Shown in pieces: positions 1 to 8,359 of a stretch of 64,000 bases of DNA. This DNA comes from Marivita hallyeonensis (GTDB lineage: Bacteria; Pseudomonadota; Alphaproteobacteria; Rhodobacterales; Rhodobacteraceae). Under the pieces are notes generated by a model, which was not told where the DNA came from, did no database searches, and saw nothing but the letters and a program-made list of their open reading frames with translations. A program made the position numbers and the translations under genes. Positions within the stretch are counted from its first letter, which is position 1. Each line of letters opens with the position of its first letter. The DNA is taken from NCBI RefSeq assembly GCF_900129875.1, contig NZ_FQXC01000001.1, positions 1 through 64,000 of the forward strand, in the 5' to 3' direction.

Positions 1-27
1 TACTAATGGCCCGATAGGCTTGATTTG
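1..27 (+). rRNA. rrl: 23S ribosomal RNA, 3' end only
   Basis: The first bases (TACTAATGGCCCGATAGGCT) match the conserved 3' terminus of alphaproteobacterial 23S rRNA. The exact end is estimated. It precedes 5S rRNA and tRNA-fMet on the same strand, so the window opens at the tail of an rrn operon. Confidence 0.8.
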
Positions 28-348
28 ATCCAGTAATAATAAAACCGGCGCGCTAAAGTCAGAGCGCGACGCACTGGAACCAAGATCAAAAGCACCAAAA
101 CGCTGTGCCTGACTTGGACAACATACGTCGCACCAAACATTCGAACGGTGCGGGAACTCGCTGGCATCAAAGATGCTCAGCCTTGGCATCGCTGCGCGAT
201 ACCCTGCCTGCCGCCGCTCACACCTGCGGTGTGACAAGTTGATTTATCCGACGCACCCAGACGACGACGGTGTGGCATCGGGCATTCTGTGAACAAAACA
301 CCCTGCCTGCCACCCGACGATCCAAAGGTGCGTCGTTGACACTTTCTC
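28..348 (+). other. 23S-5S internal transcribed spacer
   Basis: This is a transcribed spacer of about 320 bases between 23S and 5S rRNA. It contains the imperfectly repeated words CACCTGCGGTGTGAC and CCCTGCCTGCC, which could form processing stems. I see no gene. Short open frames across the spacer and 5S lack ribosome binding sites and family features. Confidence 0.6.
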
Positions 349-467
349 GGTTTGGTGATCATAGCACGAGCAAAACACCCGGCTCCATTCCGAACCCGGC
401 CGTTAAGTGCCGTCGCGCCAATGGTACTGCGTCTCAAGACGTGGGAGAGTAGGTCATCGCCAAACCT
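349..467 (+). rRNA. rrf: 5S ribosomal RNA
   Basis: The sequence carries the alphaproteobacterial 5S signatures: an opening GGTTTGGTG pairing with the closing CGCCAAACC, the central ACCCGGCTCCATTCCGAAC loop, and GTTAAGTGCCGTCGCGCC followed by ATGGTACTGCGTCTCAAGAC. The length is about 119 nt, normal for the family. It lies between the 23S tail and tRNA-fMet, the standard order in Rhodobacterales rrn operons. Confidence 0.95.
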
Positions 468-529
468 AGTAAGTGTCAATACAATACACAAATCAAAAAC
501 GTATCTCTCAATAAAACGATGACAACTGT

Positions 530-606
<77 letters not shown>

Positions 607-807
607 ATTCCGAGATTTGTTCACGCCAAACGTTGTGCCCGTTACCTGCATGATGCTGTCGTGTTGTCGGCGGAATGTCACAAATTCGTCAAATGCAATG
701 TGAAGTTGACCCGTGTTTCCTTCCTGAATTGGAGGTGCTATCGCGGGTAACTTACCTTAGTGATGCTGTAAGGTAAAAAGGCGCGTTTTGAGGCGGACGG
801 TTTAGTT

Positions 808-2466
808 ATGACCGAAGCGACACTTCAGCCGATGGAAACCCATCAATCATGGCGCGCGCGTCTGCCATGGGTTGCGGCTGGGATTGCTGCGGCGATCTGC
901 GTGATGCCGCATATCAGCGTCCTCATAGCGGCGGTCATGGGGTCGACGGAGACGTTGCAGTCTCTCGCGGAGTCGGTGCTGGGGCGCTACACGCGCACGA
1001 CTGCGCTGCTGTTGCTGTTTGTTGTCGCTTTCAGCACGATCATCGGGACGACCACTGCATGGCTGGTGACCACCACCGAGTTCCGGGGGCGACGTCTTCT
1101 GGAGATCGCGCTGGTCTTGCCGCTCGCGTTTCCGGCTTACGTGTTGGCCTATGCCTATACCCACGTTCTGGATCATCCGGGGATCGTGCAATCCACCCTG
1201 CGCTCCGTGATGGGCTGGGGGCCGCGAGACTACTGGTTTCCCGAGGTTCGGTCCTTGGGAGGCGCCGTCGTCATGCTGACGCTGGTCCTGTATCCTTACG
1301 TCTATCTTCTGGCGCGGGCCGCGTTTGCGTCGCAGAGCGCGTCAACATTCTATGCGGCGCAATCGCTTGGTCAGTCACGGTTGGGGGCTTTTTGGCGCGT
1401 CTCATTACCCATGGCGCGGCCCGCGATTGCCTCGGGCGCCATGTTGGTGGGCATGGAGACCATCGCCGATTTTGGCACTGTGTCTTATTTCGGTGTGCAG
1501 ACCTTTGCCGTGGGCATCTATTCGAGTTGGATCAGCTTTGCGGACCGTGCCGCCGCAGCGCAGTTGTCTTTGGCGTTGCTGACTTTCGCTTTGCTGCTTG
1601 CCATCCTCGAGCGGATCAATCGGGGTGAGGCGCGTTATGCCTTTGGTCGAAAGTTCGAACACATGCCGCGTGTCACCTTGCGCGGTCGGCGCGGTGTCCT
1701 GGCGTTTCTCGTCTGCTTTCTGCCAGCGTTTCTGGGCTGTTTTCTTCCCGTCATCATGTTGGCGGACATGGCCGTCGGCTCAGGGCAAGACCTGCTGAGC
1801 CCGCGTTACCTCCACTTCCTGCGCAATTCCGTCATCCTTGGTGTTTGCGCGGCAGTGATCACCGTGTCGGTGGCCATTCTATTCGGAAGTCTGGCGCGCA
1901 ATACAAAGTCGGTTTTTGCCACGATCGCGCTCTACATCGGGCGGATGGGCTATGCGGTGCCGGGTGGCGTGATCGCAGTCGGCCTCCTGGTTCCGTTCGC
2001 CTATTTCGATAATACGCTGGACGCATTCATGCGCGAGAGGTTCGACATCTCCACGGGGTTGTTGTTCACCGGATCGATCTGGTTGCTTGTCTGCGCCTAC
2101 ATGATCCGCTTTCTGGCGGCGGCCATCGGGGCATACGAAGGCGGGGCGGCGATCATCAATCCGAACATGGATGCGGCGGCACGCGTGTTGGGGCAGAGCG
2201 AGTGGGGGCTGGTGCGACGGGTGCATTTTCCGCTGTTACGGCCCAGCCTGCTGACTGCACTGCTGATCGTATTTGTGGATGTGATGAAGGAACTGCCTGC
2301 GACGCTTATCATGCGCCCGTTCAATTTCGACACGCTGGCGGTACAGGCTTATCGGCTTGCGTCCGACGAACGGCTTGAAGGCGCCGGAGTGCCCAGCCTT
2401 GTGATCGTCGCGGTTGGATTGCTGCCGGTCATTCTTCTGTGCCGGACAATGCGGCGGGACAGGTAG
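808..2466 (+). CDS. fbpB: Fe(III) ABC transporter permease (FbpB-type, fused double permease)
   Basis: This is a 552-residue inner-membrane permease made of two BPD_transp_1 halves, as in the FbpB/SfuB/HitB family that imports ferric iron. Many hydrophobic spans are visible. The two EAA-like coupling loops are at about residues 183-210 (AAQSLGQSRLGAF...) and, in the second half, AARVLGQSEWGLVRRVHFP. The start ATG is chosen at the head of the hydrophobic frame; no strong ribosome binding site is visible. The convergent neighbour encodes the matching binding protein, separated only by a shared terminator. The ATPase FbpC is not in the window, so it is either encoded elsewhere or shared. Confidence 0.88.
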   Translation: MTEATLQPMETHQSWRARLPWVAAGIAAAICVMPHISVLIAAVMGSTETLQSLAESVLGRYTRTTALLLLFVVAFSTIIGTTTAWLVTTTEFRGRRLLEIALVLPLAFPAYVLAYAYTHVLDHPGIVQSTLRSVMGWGPRDYWFPEVRSLGGAVVMLTLVLYPYVYLLARAAFASQSASTFYAAQSLGQSRLGAFWRVSLPMARPAIASGAMLVGMETIADFGTVSYFGVQTFAVGIYSSWISFADRAAAAQLSLALLTFALLLAILERINRGEARYAFGRKFEHMPRVTLRGRRGVLAFLVCFLPAFLGCFLPVIMLADMAVGSGQDLLSPRYLHFLRNSVILGVCAAVITVSVAILFGSLARNTKSVFATIALYIGRMGYAVPGGVIAVGLLVPFAYFDNTLDAFMRERFDISTGLLFTGSIWLLVCAYMIRFLAAAIGAYEGGAAIINPNMDAAARVLGQSEWGLVRRVHFPLLRPSLLTALLIVFVDVMKELPATLIMRPFNFDTLAVQAYRLASDERLEGAGVPSLVIVAVGLLPVILLCRTMRRDR

Positions 2467-2475
2467 TCCAGAAAA

Positions 2476-2497
2476 AAGGCGGGTCTAAACCCGCCTT
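2476..2497. terminator. Bidirectional intrinsic terminator between fbpB and fbpA
   Basis: A nine-base-pair stem (AAGGCGGGT / ACCCGCCTT) closes on a CTAA loop. The six A residues at 2472-2477 give a U-tract on the minus strand, so it ends fbpA transcripts best. It probably also slows plus-strand transcription from fbpB. Confidence 0.8.
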
Positions 2498-2514
2498 CTA
2501 TATTTCGATCGGGC

Positions 2515-3540
2515 TTATTCCCACTCTGCGGCGTTCAACACCTCGACCGCCGCGTCGATATTCTCGGCGATATCAGACAGGTCGATGGTGTCGGGACGGA
2601 AGATGCCCAGCGCCGCGACGGAGGGTGACAGGCCGACACCCGGAACAGCCGGATATTCATCGTTGCCTGCCGAGAAGTATTCCTGTGCCTGTTCGGACGC
2701 GAGGTATTCCAGGAACTTGATCGCGTTTTCGCGGTTTGGCGCGTTTGCGGCAACGCCGCCACCCGAGATGTTCATGTGCGCGCCGATATCGTTCTGGTTC
2801 GGGAAGACCCAGCCGATGTTTTCAAGGTCCTCGGCGGTCATTGTGCTGTCGCCTTTGCGCAGGGCGCGTGCGTAGTAATAGGTATTGGACATCGCGATAT
2901 CGCATTCACCCGACGCAATGCCGCGCAGCTGATCGGTATCGCCGCCCTGGGGATCGCGCGCGAAGTTGTTGACGACCCCGTTGGCCCAATCCTGCACCGC
3001 GTCCTTGCCCAGATGCGCGATCAGCGCTGCCGTGATGTTCTGGGTGTAGACATTGGTGGAGGAGCGAATGCAGACTTTGCCCTCGTATTCGGGGTTTGCA
3101 AGGTCCTGATATGTCTTTGGCGGATTGGTGACATCGGTCTTGTCATAGAACAGAATGCGCGCGCGCTGAGAGAAACCGAACCATTGGTTGTCATCGTCCT
3201 GCAGATAGGACGGTACGCTCGCCTCGATCACATCGCTTTCAATGGACTGAAGCAGACCAAGGCTTTTGGCGCGTGCAAGACGCACCGTGTCCACCGTCAG
3301 GAATACATCAACGGGACTGTTGGCACCTTCGGCTTGCATGCGCGCGATCAGCTCGTCCGCATTGCCTTCGATCCGATTGATCGTGATCCCGGTCGCGTCG
3401 GTAAAGTCCGAGTAAAGCCGTTCGTCCGTGTCGTAGTGGCGGGACGAGTACAGGTTCAAGTCGCCATTGGCGTAGACCGCCGAACCCACAAAGGTGCTGG
3501 CGATGACGGCAAGAGCGGATGTTTTCGAGAGAACAGACAT
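2515..3540 (-). CDS. fbpA: Fe(III) ABC transporter periplasmic binding protein
   Basis: This 341-residue periplasmic ferric-iron binding protein belongs to the FbpA/AfuA/FutA family. A signal peptide covers residues 1 to about 24, with cleavage near AVYA/NGDLN. The mature start LNLYSSRHYDTDERLY is typical of the family, and a tyrosine run at 221-223 (SNTYYYAR) lies where FbpA proteins coordinate iron. GGAGG is six bases before the ATG. It is transcribed towards fbpB and so has its own promoter, in the 3541-3823 spacer. Iron control is likely but I did not find a convincing Fur, RirA or Irr site directly in front of it. Confidence 0.9.
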   Translation of the reverse strand: MSVLSKTSALAVIASTFVGSAVYANGDLNLYSSRHYDTDERLYSDFTDATGITINRIEGNADELIARMQAEGANSPVDVFLTVDTVRLARAKSLGLLQSIESDVIEASVPSYLQDDDNQWFGFSQRARILFYDKTDVTNPPKTYQDLANPEYEGKVCIRSSTNVYTQNITAALIAHLGKDAVQDWANGVVNNFARDPQGGDTDQLRGIASGECDIAMSNTYYYARALRKGDSTMTAEDLENIGWVFPNQNDIGAHMNISGGGVAANAPNRENAIKFLEYLASEQAQEYFSAGNDEYPAVPGVGLSPSVAALGIFRPDTIDLSDIAENIDAAVEVLNAAEWE

Positions 3541-3778
3541 GGAATCCTCCGTGTGGCGTAAATCTTATAAAAAGAGTCAGTTACACGATTCAAATATCAC
3601 TGCAAGACTTTCTGACTAAAACTGTCGGAAATTAATTCTGAGGCGTAACCGGACCAATCCGGAATGGTTCGCTCCATTATGCGTACCTCGTATCAACGCG
3701 TGACCAGCACTCTCAACTAACGATCAGGCGAATCCCATCCGAGGGTCTTTTACGAAAACATGTCGCATGGTTTAGACT

Positions 3779-3792
3779 ATAATCCTGATTAT
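3779..3792. promoter_or_regulatory. Inverted repeat in the divergent fbpA / hypothetical spacer
   Basis: ATAATC, two bases, then GATTAT form a perfect dyad about 30 bases before the hypothetical gene at 3824. The surrounding spacer (3541-3823) is AT-rich and must hold the promoters of fbpA and the rightward gene. The dyad resembles metal-regulator half sites but does not match the Irr or Fur consensus well, so no regulator is assigned. Confidence 0.35.
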
Positions 3793-3823
3793 CTTTGTCG
3801 GGAATTTGCCGTGGGAGAGGCGT

Positions 3824-4276
3824 GTGGCTCAATTCGGGAAGTCGATAATGACGGTTGCCATCCATGTGGACACTGGCCGCGGCTGGCATGACACCGGTCG
3901 CGTCGTCGATGCAGAAGAACGCCGGCTTCTGAACACCCTAAGGCTTGTTGGTCGCCAGTGTCGCATCAAGGCACGAGCGGATCTGTTCAAGGCGTGCGCG
4001 GTTCTGTCTTGCGACAACACAGTGTCGTTGACCTCATACGCGGAAACCCTGATGCGCAGTCTGTCACAAGCGCTTGGCATGATGCCCGTCTTGCATGCCC
4101 CAGGCGAAGACGAGATTTCCTTTGACGAGACTTGGTTGCTTGGCTTGGCAAAGGCCATTGCTCGAGAGGACAGGACAAGTACGGACTTCCTTCTACGGTC
4201 GCGGGTTCATCCTCATGCGCGGCGTCACTGCGGGTTTCTCATGGCCGCTATAGTTGAGCATTTCGATCTGATTTAG
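3824..4276 (+). CDS. Conserved hypothetical protein, 150 aa
   Basis: I do not recognise this protein. It is soluble, has no signal peptide or membrane span, and is moderately rich in Arg and His. It ends in an alpha-helical HARRHCGFLMAAIVEHF. The GTG at 3824 is chosen because GGGAGAGG lies just upstream; a TTG at 3806 and an ATG at 3848 are in the same frame. It lies between the iron importer and dps, and the Irr box overlaps its stop codon. A role in iron physiology is plausible from position only. Confidence 0.6.
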   Translation: MAQFGKSIMTVAIHVDTGRGWHDTGRVVDAEERRLLNTLRLVGRQCRIKARADLFKACAVLSCDNTVSLTSYAETLMRSLSQALGMMPVLHAPGEDEISFDETWLLGLAKAIAREDRTSTDFLLRSRVHPHARRHCGFLMAAIVEHFDLI

Positions 4277-4288
4277 AATTATTCTAAA
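4272..4288. promoter_or_regulatory. Irr box (iron control element) upstream of dps
   Basis: TTTAGAATTATTCTAAA is a perfect dyad (TTTAGAA, three bases, TTCTAAA) and matches the published alphaproteobacterial Irr/ICE consensus. It lies about 96 bases before the dps start. Irr usually represses iron-storage genes when haem and iron are low, so dps would be expressed under iron sufficiency. Confidence 0.85.
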
Positions 4289-4383
4289 AAGCTCTTGGCA
4301 AGCGTTTCGGAAGACGTATTTATAGTTCCAAGCGAGCCAGCCCAATGCCAGCCAGCGATAGTTTAACCGATACGGAGGGCGAC

Positions 4384-4854
4384 ATGACCGAAACAGCGAT
4401 GTCCATGTCCACAGATGCTCAGAAACAGATTGCAGATGCGCTCAACCAGTGTGTGGCCGAAACGGCAGTCACAACGATGATGGCGCAGAACTTTCATTGG
4501 AATGTAACCGGGATGGCGTTCGGCCCGTTGCACGAACTGTTCCAGAAAATCTACGAAGACCACTTTGTGGCGCAGGATGATTTGGCCGAGCGGGTCAAGG
4601 CTCTGGATGCGCATGCAGAAGGTACGCTCGCAGGCATGATCAAACGATCGAAGGTGGTCGAACATGACGGCCATGCGTCGGCGGAAGAAATGATCAAGAC
4701 GTTGAAAGAAGCTCAGGAAACGTTGGCGGCGACGCTTGCGGGGGCGGGTGAATTGGCGGCCGAACACGGCGATACGCTGACCGAAGACCTGTGCATTGCG
4801 CGCGGTCAGGAGCACGAAAAGTTCGCATGGTTCCTGCGGGCGCATTTGCGCTAA
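4384..4854 (+). CDS. dps: Dps family ferritin-like DNA-protection protein
   Basis: This 156-residue Dps mini-ferritin oxidises Fe(II) with peroxide and stores it in a dodecamer. Counted from the chosen ATG, ferroxidase-type residues are visible at H38 (NFHWNV), H50 (PLHELF), D65 and E69 (DDLAERV). The position equivalent to E. coli Asp67 is Gln. The start at 4384 is preferred over 4345 because CGGAGGGCG lies just before it and it gives the usual family length. An Irr box and a downstream terminator frame it as a single-gene, iron-controlled unit. Confidence 0.92.
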   Translation: MTETAMSMSTDAQKQIADALNQCVAETAVTTMMAQNFHWNVTGMAFGPLHELFQKIYEDHFVAQDDLAERVKALDAHAEGTLAGMIKRSKVVEHDGHASAEEMIKTLKEAQETLAATLAGAGELAAEHGDTLTEDLCIARGQEHEKFAWFLRAHLR

Positions 4855-4876
4855 GAGATCTCACATCAAAGAAAAG

Positions 4877-4900
4877 GGCGGTGCGAAAGCGCCGCCTTTT
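4877..4900. terminator. Intrinsic terminator after dps
   Basis: GGCGGTGC and GCGCCGCC pair across a GAAA tetraloop (one G-U pair), followed by TTTT. A preceding AAAA run makes it usable on both strands, serving dps and the convergent DUF1289 gene. Confidence 0.85.
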
Positions 4901-4905
4901 ACATG

Positions 4906-5163
4906 TCAGGCTGCCTTGTCCTTGTCCCAGACCAGCTTGATCTTCTTCTTTTTGAGCTTCTTGGCATAAGCCGCGTCCCAGTGGGTATACTTGCCCAAAT
5001 CGGCCTGCTGACTGCGCAGCATGTCGATGAAGGCAAGGCGGTGCTTGTCTTTCTTCAACTCTTTGAAGAGCGACTTCTGTGCCTTCGTCATCGAACACCC
5101 GATGCAATGCCCGGCGCGTTTGAATTTACAGACGTCGATGCAGGGGCTTGGGACTTTTGCCAT
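4906..5163 (-). CDS. DUF1289 domain-containing protein
   Basis: This 85-residue protein matches the DUF1289 family. Four cysteines near the N-terminus (C8, C12, C20, C23 in SPCIDVCKFKRAGHCIGC) suggest a bound metal ion or Fe-S cluster. The C-terminus is very Lys-rich (AKKLKKKKIKLVW). The start is set by GAGGAA upstream of the ATG at 5163; longer in-frame extensions lack a ribosome binding site. It is convergent with dps. Molecular function is unknown. Confidence 0.85.
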   Translation of the reverse strand: MAKVPSPCIDVCKFKRAGHCIGCSMTKAQKSLFKELKKDKHRLAFIDMLRSQQADLGKYTHWDAAYAKKLKKKKIKLVWDKDKAA

Positions 5164-5200
5164 AGGTTCCTCGTTCGTGCGTTGCCGGGCCCGCGTATTT

Positions 5201-5680
5201 TCAGTGCAGTCGAAGCGAAGCGGCGGTAAGGCCGTCTCGAGCGGTGTTGTGCTCTTTGGCCAACTCACGGGTGGCGACTCCCACCTCACCGGCCAAAAGC
5301 GCGACATGCTCTGCATGTGCAGGGCGTACAAGAAGGGTCGCAATGAGTGTCGCCTCGTGCAGTTCGCCGTTGCTGGCAAACCGGACAAGATTGGCGAAAA
5401 TTGCTTCGTCCGACCCCACGCAGCGGCACGCGACGCCGTGACGAAGTAAGGGGCGCAGCATGTTTGCCTCGATCACCGAAAGCAGCCTTTCGAAATCTCG
5501 CAGCCGGTGTCGCGCATCGCCCGGTCTGAAAGCCCGTGCATAGGCACTCCAGACCTGCGCCTGCCCGGTCGGGCCATCTTGCCAAAGGCGCATGTTGAGG
5601 ATGAGCTCTGCCTCCCAGGCAGAGACCTCCGCCAGCTGACCGACCGCCATGGCGCCACGGATATCACGCTCCATCTTCAT
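5201..5680 (-). CDS. Conserved hypothetical protein coupled to hemP
   Basis: This 159-residue, Ala- and Arg-rich, largely helical protein has no signal peptide or clear motif, and I cannot name its family. Its ATG overlaps the hemP stop as ATGA, so it is translationally coupled to hemP and is the third cistron of a small haem-related operon. By position it may take part in haem uptake or handling. Confidence 0.7.
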   Translation of the reverse strand: MKMERDIRGAMAVGQLAEVSAWEAELILNMRLWQDGPTGQAQVWSAYARAFRPGDARHRLRDFERLLSVIEANMLRPLLRHGVACRCVGSDEAIFANLVRFASNGELHEATLIATLLVRPAHAEHVALLAGEVGVATRELAKEHNTARDGLTAASLRLH

Positions 5681-5853
5681 TTTGTCAGGATCAACTTGCC
5701 AGCGCGCGTGATGCGCAGTGTGTAGACCTGCCCGTCGAGGACGATCTTGGCCTGCGCACCGTTCGAAATCAGGACGCGCGCGTCGTATGTCGGAATGTCA
5801 TCATGCAGCGCTTGCGGTGCAGGGATGGGCTGTTCGCGGTTCATGGCGTTCAT
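5677..5853 (-). CDS. hemP: Hemin uptake protein HemP/HmuP
   Basis: This 58-residue protein has the HemP core near its end (AKIVLDGQVYTLRITRAGKL), the family signature. HemP/HmuP acts as a regulator or accessory factor for haem receptor expression in alpha- and betaproteobacteria. GGAGG lies six bases before the ATG at 5853. The start overlaps the stop of the upstream 43-residue ORF, and the stop overlaps the next start, giving a tightly coupled three-cistron unit. Confidence 0.9.
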   Translation of the reverse strand: MNAMNREQPIPAPQALHDDIPTYDARVLISNGAQAKIVLDGQVYTLRITRAGKLILTK

Positions 5854-5981
5854 GTTTCGCCTCCACGAAGGTCAGCGAGTGTTTCTATGTTCATCTCCGC
5901 CGCGCACTCTTGGCAGAACCCGGTATAGAGCGCCTCTTTCCAGCAGCACGTGTCGGCGAATAGTGTTTTCAACCAAACCAT
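5850..5981 (-). CDS. Small Cys-rich ORF upstream of hemP, 43 aa
   Basis: The frame ATG 5981 to TGA 5850 encodes 43 residues with a CC-x9-CxxC cysteine pattern (C12, C13, C23, C26) and a hydrophobic, aromatic N-terminus (MVWLKTLFADT). AAGGAT lies about seven bases before the ATG. Its stop shares the ATGA of the hemP start, the same coupling seen at the next junction. I do not recognise the family. The cysteines suggest metal or haem contact; it could also be a leader peptide that couples hemP translation. Confidence 0.6.
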   Translation of the reverse strand: MVWLKTLFADTCCWKEALYTGFCQECAAEMNIETLADLRGGET

Positions 5982-6204
5982 CGGACGATCCTTTTTAGCA
6001 TCCGGGCTGTGCTGCCAAAGCAGGTGGCTGGGATTCGCAAGGATATTAGTTGATGATTTTTATCAAGAATGCAATCCCGAGTATTTTTGTCAATTGTCGC
6101 AGTTTTGGACGTTTGAGGTCCCGTGGCGATCTGCCTCTCGAGCGCAAGTCGTTCTTCTATTGACCGAATCCGGGATCAGGGTGCAGATGACCGTGCTTTC
6201 GGTC

Positions 6205-6385
6205 CGGGCGTTTGAAAAAGCGTTTGGTGAAAAGGGAACGCGGTGCTTTGGCAATTGCCAGAAAATCCGCGACTGCCCCCGCAACTGTGAGCGGTGAGCG
6301 ATGCTGCATATGCCACTGGCGCCATAGACGGTGTTGGGAAGGCCAGCAAAGCGAAGACCCGCAAGTCAGGAGACCTGCCGTTGGC
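6205..6385 (+). ncRNA. Cobalamin riboswitch
   Basis: The conserved cobalamin-riboswitch blocks occur in order: AAAGGGAACGCGGTG, AATCCGCGACTGCCCCCGCA with AACTGTGAGCGG (B12 box region), GCCACTGG, TTGGGAAGG, and CGAAGACCCGCAAGTCAGGA before GACCTGCC. It lies on the plus strand 140 bases before btuB, so B12 should repress the receptor operon. The 5' boundary is approximate. The 6386-6526 leader is the expression platform. Confidence 0.95.
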
Positions 6386-6526
6386 CAACACCCAGTCTGG
6401 GCGCGGGGCGCGTTCGGGCGGCGGCACGTCCGCAGTGGTGTCCATCACCGTCTGCGGGCAAGGACATGTCCCAGATTCGTTTCAAACTCCGGCGCGTCGC
6501 GTCGGTCAAGGCTGGGAATAACCTAT

Positions 6527-8356
6527 ATGGTACGCCTTACTTCAAAACTCCTTCTCTGCACGACGCTGGTCGCGCCATCTTTCGTGGCCGCGCAAGACGG
6601 GGGAACCGTGATCGAACTTGATGACATTGTCGTCTTCGGTGGACTGCTTCCGACCAATCTTGAAACCACCGGCGCCACAATCGACGTCGTCGAAAGCGAT
6701 GAACTGACGACCGAAGGCCTGGGCAGCGTCGCAGCGCTTGACGCGGTGCCGGGTGTCTCTGTCGCGTCGAACGGAGGTCTTGGGTCGCAATCCGCCGTGC
6801 GTATTCGCGGGCTCGCCGATGCGTATATCGGCGTCCGCATCGACGGCATTGACGTGACCGACCCGTCGATTACCCAGACCCGCTTCAACTTCGGAAACCT
6901 TACCACCGGTGCGCTGGACCGCGTTGCCGTGATCAAGGGCACACAATCGGCGATCTACGGGTCGGACGCGATTGCGGGCGTGATCGAGGTTGAGACCTGG
7001 CGGCCGGAGGTCGATGGCTTTTCGGGACGCGCCGGTGCGGAAATCGGAAGTTTCGAAACTTACGCAGGCCGATTGAGCTTTGGCTATCTTGATGACCGCG
7101 CCGAACTTGCGCTGAGCCTTGGCCGGATCACGTCCGAAGGCTTCTCTTCGCGTGTGGACGACGACGAAGATGATGGGTTCGAGGAAAGCTCGGCCAACCT
7201 TTTCGCTGCGTACCAGATCAGCGATGACATCCGCGTCGGGATCGCCGGACTGTGGGCGGACAGCAGCAACGAATTCGACCGCTCGACCTCCGATAACTCC
7301 GGTGAATTGGACGAAACCCGGCGCGGGGCGCGCGTGTTCGGCGAATTCCAAACCGGCGCGTGGACGCACGAGCTGTCTTTCAGCCGCTATGAAACCGAAC
7401 GCTTCGACGCGGGTGGTTTTACGCAGGAGTTTACCGGCGAGCGTGACACGGCCGCTTATCTGGCGCGGGGAGAGATTTCGCCAACCGTTGCACTGGCCTT
7501 CGGCGCGGATTGGACAGAGGAGCGGTCATCCCTCGACGGTGCGGAATATGATGCCGAGAACTCTGCCATTTTCGGGGAAATCAAGACAACGCCGAACGAC
7601 GCATTGGAACTGTCTGTGACATTGCGCTACGACGATTATTCGGATTTCGACGGGCAGCTGTCCGGTCGTGCGGCGCTGTCATACCAGTTGAACGACACCA
7701 CCTTGCTGCGAGCTTCCATTGGAACAGGATATCGCGCGCCGTCCCTCTATGAACGGTTCGGTCCTTTCGCCGGAAGCGGGACGCTTGATCCGGAAAGCAG
7801 CCGCAGCATCGATCTTGGGATCGAGCATGATTACGGCGACCGCGGATTTGTTCGGGCAACGGTCTTTTGGACCGAGATTGACGATCTCATCGGTTTTGGC
7901 ACGTCCCCGAATTGTCTGCCGTCGCAAACTTTTGGCTGTTACACCCAGCTTGACGGCGTGACGCGGACCCGCGGTCTTGAACTGAGCGGGGCTTATGATG
8001 TCACGGATCGCCTTCGGTTCTCGGGAGCCTATACCCTGACCGATGCCGACACTGACGGTGATCGCCTCATCCGCGTGCCGCGCCATGATCTTTCGCTGGC
8101 TCTGGAAGCGGACGTCACGGATCGCCTGCAAGCAGGGATCACTGTCACGCGGGTCGCCGACATTCTCGACGGATTCGGAACCCCGACACCGTTGGATGAT
8201 TACACAGTGGTCGACGTGTCGGCGCGGTACGCCTTCAACGACACTCTGAGCGTCTACGGCGCAATCGATAACCTGGCCGATACCAGCTACGAAACCGTCC
8301 GTGGCTTCAATGCGCCAGAGCGTACGATCCGTTTTGGCATTGAAACTACGTTCTGA
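6527..8356 (+). CDS. btuB: TonB-dependent vitamin B12 outer-membrane receptor
   Basis: This 609-residue TonB-dependent receptor has a signal peptide (residues 1 to about 22, FVAAQ), a TonB-box-like segment (ELDDIVV), a plug domain with ...VRIRGLADAYIGVRIDG..., and a beta barrel that ends in the aromatic signature RFGIETTF. The cobalamin riboswitch upstream and the BtuF-like protein three bases downstream identify cobalamin as the substrate. The frame stays open upstream into the riboswitch, so ATG 6527, just before the signal peptide, is taken as the start. Confidence 0.93.
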   Translation: MVRLTSKLLLCTTLVAPSFVAAQDGGTVIELDDIVVFGGLLPTNLETTGATIDVVESDELTTEGLGSVAALDAVPGVSVASNGGLGSQSAVRIRGLADAYIGVRIDGIDVTDPSITQTRFNFGNLTTGALDRVAVIKGTQSAIYGSDAIAGVIEVETWRPEVDGFSGRAGAEIGSFETYAGRLSFGYLDDRAELALSLGRITSEGFSSRVDDDEDDGFEESSANLFAAYQISDDIRVGIAGLWADSSNEFDRSTSDNSGELDETRRGARVFGEFQTGAWTHELSFSRYETERFDAGGFTQEFTGERDTAAYLARGEISPTVALAFGADWTEERSSLDGAEYDAENSAIFGEIKTTPNDALELSVTLRYDDYSDFDGQLSGRAALSYQLNDTTLLRASIGTGYRAPSLYERFGPFAGSGTLDPESSRSIDLGIEHDYGDRGFVRATVFWTEIDDLIGFGTSPNCLPSQTFGCYTQLDGVTRTRGLELSGAYDVTDRLRFSGAYTLTDADTDGDRLIRVPRHDLSLALEADVTDRLQAGITVTRVADILDGFGTPTPLDDYTVVDVSARYAFNDTLSVYGAIDNLADTSYETVRGFNAPERTIRFGIETTF

Positions 8357-8359
8357 TCC

